Shown here: positions 1 to 12,653 of the stretch, one piece after another
Layout of the letters: the number at the start of each line of letters is the position of its first letter
Numbering within the stretch: position 1 is the first letter of the stretch
From: Termitomyces sp. T153
Lineage: Eukaryota; Basidiomycota; Agaricomycetes; Agaricales; Lyophyllaceae
Reading direction: 5' to 3'
NCBI GenBank assembly: GCA_018296165.2
Contig: JACKQL020000043.1
Location: 186,001 to 250,000, forward strand
DNA: 64,000 bases
Program-made: the position numbers and the translations under genes
Notes under the pieces: generated by a model
Seen by the model: only the letters and a program-made list of their open reading frames with translations
Databases searched by the model: none
Told to the model about the DNA's origin: nothing

Positions 1-3000
1 TCCGGCTCGGGTGGTGTCGAGCCTTGAATCATACGTCGAATCTCAGACTCCCCGATCGACAACTAGCTTTTCTGAGAACTTGGGACTTAGTGGGCCGGCA
101 CAGGCACCGAGGCTGTCTGAGCGCAATATGGCTTGCCTTAAGGTGCTTATTTCAAGTGCGGTATTCCTTGCTGGGAGTCTAGCCGAAAGTTGGTTCGGAG
201 TGCTCGAAGTACTCCAGAACGCGGATTATGTACTCACGTCGAAGGGGGTTGGTGTAGGAAAACGCGCTATCCCCAGTCCTGGAGCAACCACCACTACCGC
301 TCTCCGTGACCGATCGACATCAGCCCCTAGACACCCTTTGTTAAGCGATTTGGAGACTGAGACATTGCAGATAGCTATTCAGCGTTTGTTCGATGCATCG
401 AAGAATCTTGAGGATGATGCATACAAGCATTTCATTAATGCGCTATGCAGACTTAGTGCTGAGATGGTGGAGATGCAATCCGGTGGGGAGGCGACGTTAG
501 TTACGGATGAAAGCCATGAGGATGTTACGAGTGTTGCTGGGCTTTCGCCTAGGTCTGGAGCGGCACATAGGAGGCGGGTCAGTGGGATTCATATACCTCG
601 GACCTTGGTGAGGAAATTCTATCACCATCTATACCTGTACTGATTGTCGTCCATCAGAGGTCTGGAGATTTTGGTATCACCAAACTCGGTGGCGTGACAA
701 TGCTGAATATCCACCGGCTTATCTACCGATCTCCAGACGTCGCATGGGATGTAACAACTAACCACCTACTATTAGTCATACATACATCATACGCTCCACA
801 ATCGATTCGCGTACAGGCCGCCAGTGTACTGGACGAAATACTCGTCTTAGTGCCTCGTAATCTATCATCTACAGGGGATCTACAGGCCCAAGTCCAGAAG
901 CGGGTGCTCGATGTCCTCGCCCAGCAGGTGGTACCAGGACCTGCAGCTCTAGCAGCGAGCACAACAACGAGCGTGGAGCTGCGCCGCATGGGATTGGAGA
1001 CTCTACACCAGATTTTGCAGGCCTCCGGACACACCCTCGTTGTTGGATGGGAGACGATCTTCCATATGCTCGAGAGTGTGTGCAGGCACGCTCCACCTGT
1101 TCGGACTGCATCAATCGACTCTGTATCAATACTTAGTGAACCGTCGTCGCCGTTGATGCAAAGCAAACCCTTACCCCCGCTGGGATTAGGCAATCCAAAC
1201 GAAAAAGGCCAAGTTGCTCTTGTTAAGATCGCGTTCCAGTCTTTGACGCTGGTGTGTGACTCTGTTACGGCGTTATCGCCTGATCATCTCCGCCTTTGTA
1301 TTAGTACCTTGGGCCAGTTCGGACGTCAGGCAGATACAAACATTGCGTTAACGGCCGCAGCAAGTCTTCTTTGGAGCGTATCAGATGCCATTCAGTCAAA
1401 GCGGAAGAACACGGACGAGGAACCTCAATATAGTGAGTTGTGGATGTTCCTGTTGCTCGAGGTTCTGGGGCTCTGTGCGGATCCCAGGCAGGAGGTCAGG
1501 GACGGCGCTATACAGACATTATTTCGGACCATGCAGCTCTATGGTTCCACCTTGAGCCTGGACACATGGGACCAATGTATTTGGAAGGTCACCTTCCCTC
1601 TTTTGGATTCTCTCACGTCTGAGATTCGACGTCTCGCTAATGCCGCACCTGGTGAAGTGCTTGCAGCTCAGCCCTGGAATGAATCCAAAATTCTTGCTCT
1701 CAACTCAATCGGCTCCATATTTCACGACTTCCTTACACCAAAAATCATACAACTCGACTCTTTCTCCAAAGCTTGGGACGTTTTCGTCAATCACATCCAG
1801 GATTCTGTCCTCCTTGATAGCAGGTCCATCAGTGCTCCTGCATTGCATTGTTTGGAAAAGGCCGTCAAGGTTTCGCCGAGTGTCAATCTGCCTCCAATAG
1901 TTTCTGAAGTGCTGTTGCGAGTGTGGCAAACGATCGACGTTCTCGGCGGTACAGTGATGAGACATCTGGGCAGCCAAACCCCTACATCCACAATTGAGGC
2001 TCGATTCCAGCCACCATTCACTCAAGAAAGTCTCGTCGCCCTCGTGGACGTCATTCAGAGCACAAGAAAGGCCAGCCGATCGCTAGATGGCCGTGAATGG
2101 ACTTTAGATCGTCTGACGAGACTCATGGAAATTCTCAAAGGTACATTGCGCGATGATATCGTATTCCGTGGCTGACAGTTTGAATCGGTAGGTATCCTTA
2201 CATATCCAAATTCGCCGGATTTCAGACCCGATGTTGACGTTCTGCCACCCGTCCAAGCGGCAGTGATGGAGACCGTCGAAGATATTGATTTATCAGTCCC
2301 TGGATCACCATCTCTTGTCCTACGAGATCTTTCAGAGTATGCAACGCTACCTTTCCTTGCGGCATTCGATGTGCCTTCCCCACCAAAGTCACAAACACCG
2401 CAGAAACGAATTACATACATTGCCATCTCGAAGAAGAGTCTTCCCATGCTCGTAGATCTTTTCATGAGATTCAAGCTCGAACCCGCGATCTACATTGACG
2501 GGACTTTGGAAGCTGTTCTCTCTGTACGACGCGACGCCATCATCACAAGTATTAGTTCACTTTGACTCAACTTTTTTCTAGGCATATTCAATCCCAGTGA
2601 AACTAAAATATGATTGCCCAGCTCCTTCGAAACTTGGGAAAGATCAACCTCTCTGGAAGACTGCGACGACCAGCTTCTTGCGGATAGTGAAGGAGTGTGC
2701 TGCTCAGGTCAATAAACTTGCACAAGGTTTGGCCTTGTCACATTCCAATATCGTTTATTGCTCATGGACATTGTTGTCCAGACACTTCTTCTGATCGTAT
2801 TGAAAGCATCTGGCGTCAGATTCTCGATGTCTTTAGAGGAGGTATTCTCGCCGATTGGTACGTCTAATTCTCTGATGGTGTGATCTTTGAGCCTTGATGA
2901 AAATGTTTGCTTAGCTCGGCTGCCGAAGCATTCCCACTTGATGTCCAAGAAGCTGAGGAGAACTTTGACCTTGCCCTCATTGCTTCGTTGGAGATAGATG

Positions 3001-3942
3001 TCGCTCCCCACTTAGGAGACAGTCGCGTACCTGATCATCTTGTTGGCCAGTTGGCGAAGATACTGCACCTTGGTAGTCGCTTACAGGGATCTGAGAATGA
3101 GATGAACAGCACAGATATGTCAAATATGGCTTCTCCAAAGGTCGAGACAGTCCATGTGCATGATTTAGGAAGTACAGAATCAGGTAGTCTCGTTCACCGC
3201 GAACGTTTCTCATATTGGTGCTTCGACCTCCTGTTTTTGATTTGTTCAAGTACGAGAAATGGTGTGTGATCCGCTTATGGACCTAGATTTTACCTGATAC
3301 CAGTTCTAGATCAAGAGTATGCTCGCCGACGTCTCGCTGCACTCAGTATTCCCTCCCTTCTGAATCGATGCCGAACGACCTTGGTTGGCTTTATCGCTGA
3401 CGAAGCGTTGCGTGGCCACCTCCCTTTCCCGAGGTAAGGATAAAACCTCAACATAATCAAATTATGATCTGATTTAGTATCAGGGTAAGAGAGCAGGAAT
3501 TGCTCTATGTATTAAGAAAGCTCCTGGAGTTGAAACTATGGTCGGGATCATTATGGGCTGCAGTGTCAGACGAACCTTCGAAGTACGCTGTTGAACAACC
3601 AGGTGAGCTGTACAAGTATCGTTGACAACGACATAAATTGACAGATGTTCCACAGTGGCCGACGCATCACTAAGCCCGAAACTGCTCATGGCGGATTTAG
3701 TTAAGCGCTCTGTGGTGGCGCATCTGTTCCATTTCTATTCCGTCTTTCTCGAGATCGCCTCAATACCACGGAAGACACCGTCTGCTTGGGTAATTCCCAC
3801 GAAGGCACCATCTCTTACGAATAACCACATGAGTTCCGGTCCAGTTGCTCAAGGAGATATAAATGCCGTAGAACTAGACGCACGAACGCTTGCTCGGAAC
3901 TGTCTAAAGGAAGTCGGAAAGGAGACGGGAGCATCTCGGTGA
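1..3942 (+). CDS. mon2: MON2-like Golgi/endosome trafficking scaffold, C-terminal part (5' truncated by window edge)
   Basis: Mon2 is a large HEAT-repeat peripheral Golgi protein related to the big Arf-GEFs but without a Sec7 domain; with Dop1 it acts in trafficking between the trans-Golgi and endosomes. The window holds its C-terminal half to two thirds. The long exon from about 658 to 2111 encodes helical repeats starting GDFGITKLGGVTMLNIHRL, as in the family's HDS region. The C-terminal Mon2 domain follows, including ILTYPNSPDFRPDVD near 2212-2235. Clear introns include 607-656 and a 50-nt intron ending in cggtag just before 2212; several more lie between 2565 and 3660. The last exon ends in GASR and a stop at 3940-3942. 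The gene converges with the next gene on the minus strand. The family call rests on recognised sequence and is fairly secure; the smaller 3' exon borders are less certain. Confidence 0.83.
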
Positions 3943-4173
3943 TTATGGTTATCGTTAGTGTATTACCACCCACTCAAATATTTGTACACATATGGTCCAT
4001 GATTTCATCAAAATCTGAAAGGATGTGATGGAACAAAGTCATTAACAAGTTTACGTCTAACAAACAACGCCACGTAGCAAGTGTCCGGAGCACATGAGAA
4101 AAGGTATCATTACTGAGTCTGAACAACCTTAGGAAGTTTCAGCATCCCTCCACCAATGAGTCTGATGATCTAA

Positions 4174-5749
4174 TCAGTGGAAGAGAAGCACAGCAGACAG
4201 ACCCGAAATGAGAGCAATCAAAGTAATGACGGGGTACGTCTGAGATGATGAACCTGAGGCACTATTTGGTGATGAACTTGTCGATCCAACATTATCTGAG
4301 GAAGTTTTGATCAGTGAACCCAGATTGGACTTGATCAAACGTACTAGCCGTCCCGGTTGCCTTTGGGATGCTCACGGCGTCACCGGAGACGCTTGCACCG
4401 GCAGTGGGGCTCGAACTACTGGTAATACCAAGCAGAGCAAGATCCACACCATTGCTAACGGTCGCAGTGGTGACACAGTTACTTGAGGACGGAGTCATGT
4501 AAGGTGCAGAAGGGGTGACGGTGTCACCGACAGTGTAGCCAACACCATTGGCGACACCAGTGAAAAATTGCGCGAATGTGGAGAACAATGTAGTTCCGCT
4601 GACCGTAGCAGTGGGGTACCATCCTGGCGGGTCTATTTTAAGATTTGTGAGATTTGTGGCGTTCTTTATGATGACTACACGTAAAGCTTACAGGCGACAT
4701 CGGCATCGCACGTCTCGCTGGAGGAATAATCAGATTCTCGGAATTATTACTTGTCGTGTACTTACAAGGTCCCATTGAAGTTATAGTTACCAGGCATGAC
4801 GAAACCGCAACCCATCTCGTCAAGCTCGTGCCAACACATTTGAGCAGCGCTGTACGTCGAGTTGGCAGATGTGCAAACGCGCAGGCAAAATTGATCGTAG
4901 TCCTGACGTTGTGTCAACAAATAAAATAAATCTCACTAATACTATCCTCGACACTAACTATATAGAGCTGCGATAAAAAAAAAGTACAATCAGCTAAATT
5001 TTGAAGAAAATAAGGCAAGATGATAATTACCATCCACTCGGCAAAATTCTCATCGCTTCCAGTTATGTTTGAAGTGATGTTACCTCCAATAGGATTGCCA
5101 CTTCCGAAAGCTCCATGGGGGTCGAGTTCCCTGAGAAAGATCAGCGCAGCATACGCCACACGATGTCGAGACCTTACCCTCCAAAATCGCCCTCGGGGAT
5201 GTTAAGTTTCGTGAAGTCTCCGTACCCATATACTTGAATGTAAGCGTCTAGATGTTCAGGTCATGAGCATCAATAAACTGATACATTGTAATGTACTAAC
5301 CTGTTTTCAGAAAGGAGACACCGGTAAGCGTTCCATCAGGAATGAGGCGAGCATTGTTGCGTTGCTGCGTGCACCAGGCAACTTCAAATGTCTGGTAAAA
5401 AAAATAGTCAGTTCTAGTGTATATTCATGTTTCAAGATACTTACTTCAGAATCAGAAATGTTGGAAAGGGAAGGAGGCGCGAAGAGGCAGAAGTCCTGAA
5501 AAAAAAATACATTGGATGTCGTCAAGGTAGAGAGCATTGTCCACGTACATCGATCGAGTTAACCGTAAGAAGGCGAGCAAATGATGTCTGGTTAATCGAA
5601 GTCCCCATTGTAGGCGCTGGCGGGTTTGTTGGGCCCATCGTTCCCGTAGCAATAACTCCTGGAAAGAACGTGTTGGTTTGTGCCATTGCAGTCCGTACGA
5701 GAGCCAAAGAAGCCAGGATTGCTGCAGAGGAACGCATTGCGAGAGACAA
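4174..5749 (-). CDS. Secreted, GPI-type glycoprotein of the basidiomycete macrophage-activating-glycoprotein family
   Basis: The protein starts with a signal peptide (MSLAMRSSAAILASLALV, cleaved near AMA-Q). It continues with exon pieces that splice to the family pattern: DFCLFAPPSLSNISDSE, a CTQQ segment, GELDPHGAFGSGNPIGGN, a Cys-rich region with CLRVC and CWHELDEMGCGF, and a Ser/Thr-rich stretch. The last intron (about 50 nt, donor gtacgt, acceptor ctcag) changes frame. The ORF then ends in a hydrophobic tail, VITLIALISGLSAVLLFH, typical of a GPI-anchor signal. Exon 1 ends at 5549. The product should sit in the cell wall or on the outer membrane. The family name comes from similarity to annotated fungal proteins and says little about biochemical role; no enzyme motif is visible. 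It converges with the mon2-like gene, with about 230 bp between the two stops. Confidence 0.72.
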
Positions 5750-7606
5750 AAGGGAGAGTAGGAGTAATAGGGTAGAGACTGTGGACTAGGGGTTAGAGAA
5801 CCTGATGGTTACCTCAAGAGATGGGAGGAATGGAAACAGATGGAGCCAACGTTTTTTAGTGCTGCGGACAGGTCGGGAACATGATCTGACAGAATGATGG
5901 GTCTGAAATCTATTCTAAACATAGTTTAAACTTGAAGTACGGAAAGTCCACGCCGATAACATTCCACGGGTTAATTCACAAGAAACCAATCCCAAGAGCA
6001 GTGGTAACGATTCTAGAGTGATTGCAGAAGTGTTTTCTCATGAAGTGGTCTAAAGACCATCGATGTAAAAGGTAGAAGAAAGGGATATTACAGAGTTCAC
6101 AGATTATTTTTGGAGTGTCATTCACTATAAATAGACTGTCACGTTTAGGAAAAACGTTTAGGACTTCTTGTATTTATATTTATCTAGCCTCAGCCCAAGA
6201 AACAGTGGGAATTAGAAATGGGTGACTAAAACTCGTACGTATGCGAATCAACCCACCTGTCAATCCATAACACTTCTATCAAGAAGTAACATGTGGAGCC
6301 CACAGTCATCATTCACACCAATACACGTTTTCGCAGCTTATGCATGACATGAGACAAAAACTGTGGGCTGGACCATCCTTCACCTCTACATGGCCTCACA
6401 TGAGATGTATCCAGGTTTCCTTCAGTTGGAGGGCCGGTAGTTAGACTCTAGAGAGTCAGATTTCATCTCGAGAAGCTTCCAGTCGATCGTTTGGCACAGG
6501 AACGTATTCAGCTCAGATATGTAGGTTCTGACTGGCCTAAGTAATTCAGAAGCGCTCAAATCACCCTCTAGAATGTCATTTTCTGACTTCTAGTGTGGTC
6601 GTAGAAGATGTCCTCAGCGCTAAGTATTCTTCTCATCCCGTTAACTCTGTCCACGATCAGCCTGAACTTAGAAAAGAACTATGAATGCATAGAAAATGAG
6701 AGCAAAGGCTGGTAACCTTTCAAACGTTTTAGACTTATAAAAACATGGTGCAGAACTTGGAGAACACTGCACTGACAGGGTAGAAAAGAGCATTTTGGAC
6801 CTGTTGAAGTTCACGTTGTGGCCGCCATGTTATTCCGAGATTGTTCGAGCCGTTTAACTGCACTGAGATGTGGTTTTGAGACTATCCAATGTCCTTGAGG
6901 TCAGAGTCCCGTCAGAAGGTCGTCATGGTGATAACATTATTTCGGTGATCGACGGCTCGTGCGGGATGGTGATTGTCCATATAAATGCTGTCCAACAATG
7001 GCAGTGAGGCTATCCGTTGTAAGCCAGACGTCTCGTGGCCAGTGAACAAAGGGTATAATAGCAAGGTACTTACCAGTATTTGTGAGCCCGATAGAACAAT
7101 TTGTTTATATCGAGAGCTGACCAACGACAAGCCTGAACACGCCTGATCTGAAGATGATGTAGTCTATTGAAACAATAATTAGGATACCGAACCACGAGCA
7201 ATTTCGGGAGCCAATATCGTTGAAGATCCGAGTCGGTTGTTTCCAAATGTAGTAATACACCGATCTCGGCAAGATCCGAGTACGTCGGGCCCGGGCCTAC
7301 TATAGGAGTTGAGTGATTCGTTCATTCAACTGATTGTTATCGTTTACATTACGCTTGTCCTTGCTTCGACCCGCTGGTGCTATTGACGAACAATTCAGGT
7401 CCAAGCAACCTATCTCCATCCATAATTCGCAGGAAATGAGCCAGACCACATATGGTGGGACGAGTACTGAGTGCTTTGTCCTTGGCGGACCATGTGGCTC
7501 AAGAACAATGGACGACCGCGCATGGCCACCTGAAGTTGAAGTTCGTACATATAAACAAAGGTGCCTTGGCAGACCACCCAAAACTATCTCTCTGACCTCA
7601 GGCGAC
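5750..7606. other. Intergenic stretch, no supported gene
   Basis: This 1.9-kb stretch separates two divergent genes and would contain both promoters. Only short ORFs without splice support or family resemblance are present, such as a 72-codon minus-strand frame at 6912-7130. I see no tRNA, repeat or mobile element in it. An in-frame ATG at 7334 could extend the downstream gene by 91 codons into this region. Confidence 0.5.
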
Positions 7607-8887
7607 ATGCGTTCACGCAGCTTTCAAATGCCATATCTTTCTTTCGCTAAATTTGCACTTTCACTTTCTCGGCCTCGTCGTTCGAGCTCCGAGCCTGTTG
7701 TCACACCATCAATACATAATAACCCACCTCGAGTACTGGCTGAACTCAAGAAGCACCCTGTCGACGTTCCCAACAGTCAAGTCAGTTCTATTTCCATTGC
7801 CAATAGCTTTGTTTTAATGCCTCTTTCGTAGCCTGACCAATCAATCCGAGAAAATCGATCACCTTCACCAACACCTACAGAAGTCGAAGATCCAGAACCA
7901 GAAGTTATTCTTGAAGACCTGAAGAAACTTAATATCAAAGTCCGAGACTTCGCCTACCCTTCATCTTCATCGCGCAACCTTCCGCCTGTTCCCGAAGTTT
8001 TCGACCCTTATAGAGGAATTGCCGAATACGAGTACCGCATCCGAATGACTCCACACATTCCTGTTCCAGGCAAGATCATGCGCCGCCTCCTTGCCGTGGG
8101 CTGGGTATCCATGGACGAGGCCAAGGGACGTCTCCGACAAATTGACTGGCAGGCACTGAAGGAATACGATGCAAGGGACATCGGATACCCATGGCGCCCT
8201 ATGAAGGGGATTACCGTCCCTACCGGTGAAGAGCGTGAAGCTTTGTACACCGATCGTGCTTTATACCTCCAACACCTCGACAAGGTCCAAGCTTCACTTC
8301 GCAGGGAGGAGGAGTGGAGAGAGCAGGAGAGGTTGCGTGGTAAGGAGTTAGGGGAACGTGCTGAACAATGTCTTCAGGAGAATCAGGAAAGGGAGAGGAA
8401 GAAAATGGAGGAAGAGACTAAGAAGTTCTCGGAGGAGCCAGAGGGATCTGCTAGCGGTGCTGATATCGATACCAGACAGACGATTTCCAACGTCTCGGCT
8501 GGCAAGAAGCGTGCGCTGGAGCGCTCGCCTTCGATGCCCAGCTTTGCTGTTTCCCCTTCTACCCTCGATGGTCCCAAACGCATCAAGCTCTCAAGCGAAG
8601 CCACGCCTTTTGCGACCGCAGGATCTTCCTCACAATCTCAAACCATGCCAAGCCAGCCGTATCAACAATACCCTGCCCCGCTACAGGCATACGATCCTCG
8701 ACTATACCCAGACGCAGCTGGCGTGATCGCAGCAGAAAATCGCCCACCCGTCGTGCACTCTGGTCAGGTAACGCCCCCTGTTTCGGACGACGAGGAGGCC
8801 GACGATTCCAGACCTGGTGTACGGCTGCAGAGGAAGAAGAAGGGCTTGAAGGGACTTACTCGGACTCAGACGTTTGCTCAGCTTTAG
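7607..8887 (+). CDS. Conserved fungal protein of unknown function with charged coiled-coil segment
   Basis: Two exons: 7607-7780 and 7832-8887, joined in phase 0 across a 51-nt intron (gtcagt to cgtag). The start at 7607 (MRSRSFQMPYLSFAKFAL) is my choice; an in-frame upstream ATG at 7334 would add 91 residues of low-complexity sequence. The centre has a compact conserved-looking block (PYRGIAEYEYRIRMTPHIP, then RLLAVGWVSMDEAKGRL). A strongly charged helix rich in Glu, Arg and Lys follows and probably forms a coiled coil. The C-terminal third is disordered, rich in Ser, Pro and Gln, and ends with a basic patch (RLQRKKKGLKGLTRTQTF) that could bind nucleic acid or act in nuclear import. I do not recognise the family and assign no function. 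Confidence 0.75.
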
Positions 8888-9547
8888 GCCTCGCCACCCG
8901 TAAGGTCACTCTGCTTTTCATTCTCTCTCTCATGGGTCTCGGCAATAGACACTAGGACACTAGGATGTATTGTTACTGTACCTCTACAATAACTTCTCAG
9001 TATACCTTTCCCATACGGATCTAATTCGCTTGGATGTAATGTGGAATCAACTGTATGATTTAGATACTAGCATTGATAACGCGCTGAACTTCAACAAATG
9101 CGACGCGTCATATGGATATATGTTCAGCTTAGATCTTTGAAACAGTCAATGGACCCAGCATCTGATACTAAGGTAAGTATAATCAGTACTCCTTATGGAA
9201 GGCACTTTGTGGATCCGAAAATACAACCAAAATATCACTCTGGGGACACAGCATGAAACATTCGACTTAAAAATGCTTCATCATGATTTACAGACCACAT
9301 CAAGACTTCAGAGCCAGTATCAACCTCATAACCTCAACTTAAAACACGAGTGAACAAAATGAAATAATTGAACATGAGTACCAAGGTAGAAACAATATTT
9401 ATCCCGAAAATCGCCTAGAACGCAGTGAACCCATTTCATCTGAACAACGGCGCAGAAAGTCACTCATCGAGTAAAAAGTCGTTGGACAGACACCATAACA
9501 TCCGGGGAGAGTAATCATTTGATCTGGATCAAATGGATGTGTCGTTT
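8888..9547. other. Intergenic stretch between convergent genes, no supported gene
   Basis: AT-rich 0.66-kb spacer between the stops of a plus-strand and a minus-strand gene. It should hold both 3' UTRs. I see no ORF of note, no repeat and no RNA gene. Confidence 0.5.
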
Positions 9548-12500
9548 TCAACAGGTAACTGCCGCGTTTCTTTTATGCTTCGGCTCTAAGATCAAGCTAC
9601 CAGCAGGTTGTCGACGGAATCCAAAACGATTCATCTGCATAACGTAGTCGGTTCCATAGACGGGTTTTCTAGGGTTTTGATCGTCCTTATGGCTGCCAAA
9701 TAATCAAATGTTAATGCCGAAAAATTAGTAACAAAACGAACGAACTTTTCATTGATGTGACATTCTAGCTCAGACCAGTAAACAACGTGCGGCACTTCAC
9801 ATCTAACACACAAATAATCATGTACCGTTCGCCATCGAAGGTGCTCAAGAGCCAATTCTTGAAGAGAATTGAGTTCACTATTACTGAGATCTGCACGGGC
9901 CATGCGCGGGTGTTCGCCCTTACGTTCATGAGATAAGGCATGAAGTAACTTGAGAAAGCAATGAGAAAAAATCCTGAAATATTAGGGGAAAATGGCTGAC
10001 CGCTTCAGGCCACGCCATGAAAAGTCGCTTTCCACCGGTTAACCTCTCGCTTGGACACTCATGGCATTCGACATAAAACTCGGGCCACTTAACGTCCTCT
10101 CTCGTGGTAGTTTCAGGGTCTAATCCTGACGCTTCTAAAATATTTTTTGCAAGGGAATGTGCCTCGTGAGAGAAAAATACTCGCTTTCCATCGGCATTCC
10201 ATAGGCATTTTTCGTTGTAGGATATTGATGTTGCACACCGATGGTTGAGTATTTCAGGATATTGTATGGCTGACCGCTTCAGGCCACGCCATGAAAAGTC
10301 GCTTTCCACCGGTTAACCTCTCGCTTGGACACTCATGGCATTCGACATAAAACTCGGGCCACTTAACGTCCTCTCTCGTGGTAGTTTCAGGGTCTAATCC
10401 TGACGCTTCTAAAATATTTTTTGCAAGGGAATGTGCCTCGTGAGAGAAAAATACTCGCTTTCCATCGGCATTCCATAGGCATTTTTCGTTGTAGGATATT
10501 GATGTTGCACACCGATGGTTGAGTATTTCAGGATATTGTATGGCTGACCGCTTCAGGCCACGCCATGAAAAGTCGCTTTCCACCGGTTAACCTCTCGCTT
10601 GGACACTCATGGCATTCGACATAAAACTCGGGCCACTTAACGTCCTCTCTCGTGGTAGTTTCAGGGTCTAATCCTGACGCTTCTAAAATATTTTTTGCAA
10701 GGGAATGTGCCTCGTGAGAGAAAAATACTCCCTTTCCATCGGCATTCCATAGGCATTTTTCGTTGTAGGATATTGATGTTGCACACCGATGGTTGAGTAT
10801 TTCAGGATATTGTATTTGCGAGCAATCATACTTTTGCCAGCATCGGAAAAATGTTGTCGCAAGTGTAAGGGGGTCCACAGCATTGTGTTTGTTAGTTGAC
10901 CCAGCAATAATCATGTCCCGAATCTCTGCGTCCGTGGACTGACGCCAATTCTGGACCAATTCGAGCACGAGGGATTCGGGGAATTCGACGATTTCTTCTA
11001 CCGGGGCCTTGATCAGCGCTGAGATTTGCTGTGTCGATTCGAGAACAAAAGCATCCGGGAAGATGACCTTGCCAAGGATTTTTTGCTCCAGACCACGCAG
11101 ATATAGTTTCAAAAGACTCCTCCGATCACACTGAGCAGCTAAATAGTCTTTTTCCAAACGATAGGCTCTATGTGCTTCCAGCTTTGCAATGATATCGTCT
11201 TTGATATTATTCCAAGCTTGGAAATTGTAATGTCACAAGCCGAGAACAAACCTAGGAATTATGTGACTTACTACGATCTGTGAGGTCCTTCGGCTGCCTG
11301 ACGGATGGCCAGTCTTTCATGCCTTTGATCGTTTCAAGTTCTTTTTCCCAGCCTATTTGTTAATCAGTAAGTCAGGTAGGAACAGTCGGAATGAGAACTC
11401 ACCGAGATCAGTCAACCTCCGTTTGATGCTGGCAAGGCAGAATAAGGAACGATAAATATTTCTATGAAGAATCACTTACGCTTCATATCGGCGTTGTCGA
11501 ATTTCGTCAAGTTGAGCTATGTCATTCCTCACATAGGCGACCATGCTATAATAGAAATTGAATGGATGTACGGATATATAGGGAGGGTAAAAAAAATGAC
11601 TAACGGTAATTCGACGTTCTCTTTCATGCGATTTTTCCTGTGCCCAGGTTTCCCGTGCTCGAAAGTCCGACTTGTATGCTTTAATTTTTCTAAATTCTTG
11701 AAGTAATTGAAACGCCGATGCTTTACAAATCAAGTCACCATCATTCTGGTAGGGTGGACAAGTTTCGGCTAGGAGAATGTCAACTGGGGTTGACTTCGAC
11801 ATAGTACTCATCATCTTACTTTTGGACCGAGGGTTGATTGAAGGTAGAATCGATCTCCAATCAAAATACTTGTCCATCTCCCATGCGTCTGGTAAAAGAC
11901 AAAACCTGGGTCGTGGAGGACAATTATCAGATGTCTACATCAACCTGAGATTGGACCGCTCACTTGATTAGCCCGTTCTTGTCCTTGATGCATGCCCCAC
12001 AACAGCATCGACGGTTAGACCATATGAAGTATCGTCTTTTTTTCTTGTTACAATACTGTGAAAGATAAATTATAGTGCACTGCAATGAAGACTCATGGAA
12101 CGGACATCACAGAAGGCGCCAAAAATGAGATTAGCAAATTGTACTTCGTTGATATCATCGGGGCAGTCAGGAAAGTCGTCGAGATTGAGTCGTGCTTGTT
12201 TCCAGATACATTCGGCCAATTTTGATATTAAAATACGCCTAAGACTCTTGCACATTCGAGAGAGAGACAAAACTTCGACAGGAGTAAGATACATGAAAAT
12301 CTATTACAAAGGTTTGAGTCAAATGACTGGCACGTCATATAACAGAATGAGTTCACCTCTTGAAGAATGTCGAGAGGCATTTCGACAATATCCTTTAGTG
12401 CCCCTCGACGTCCTCGCACGTTTTTGAATTGCAAACTGGGGTGGGAACTCGAGTTATTCGATTTTGGCTGTTTCTGACGCTTCTTATGCCTGATTGGTTC

Positions 12501-12653
12501 TTCATCGCTGCTTTCTAAATCAATTTGTGGCAAGTCCTCGTCGTCACTAATGACCGTGGTAGGACTTGGATGAGTAGGTGACTCCGCACTCAGGCGAACG
12601 TCGGAGTCAACAGCTGAACTTGACCCAGCAAGACGAGCGGATCTTCGAGGCAT
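9548..12653 (-). CDS. F-box protein with Cys-rich zinc-binding-like motif (basidiomycete family), multi-exon
   Basis: Probable substrate adaptor of an SCF ubiquitin ligase. Exon 1 starts at 12653 with a basic, acidic-patched tail (MPRRSARLAG), ending in MPLDILQE. After a short intron the F-box continues IFMYLTPVEVLSLSRMCKSL. Next comes a Cys cluster built across an intron (GAFCD joined to YCNKKKRRYF, then RRCCCGACIKDK), consistent with zinc binding. Middle exons are helical and charged. The long exon ending at 10549 contains the segment of the 274-bp tandem repeat. If its donor at 10548 joins the acceptor at 9949, the frame continues as LLHALSHERKGEHPR through CVRCEVPHVVYW (a further C-x2-C). 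A last intron before HKDDQNPRKPVYG leads to a stop at 9548-9550. A shorter alternative stops at 9631. Without skipping the extra repeat copies the frame breaks. Substrate unknown. Confidence 0.72.
9994..10815 (-). repeat. Three tandem copies of a 274-bp exon/donor segment
   Basis: Copies run 9994-10267, 10268-10541 and 10542-10815. They look identical except for one base: the copy at 10542-10815 reads tactcccttt where the other two read tactcgcttt, changing GKR to GKG in the protein. Each unit holds the last part of the F-box gene's long exon, from IQYPEILNH to FMAWPEA, plus seven intron bases starting with the donor gtcagcc. Since 274 is not a multiple of three, reading through a junction gives a stop soon after (SHTIS). 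The near identity implies a very recent event or an assembly error. Confidence 0.95.
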
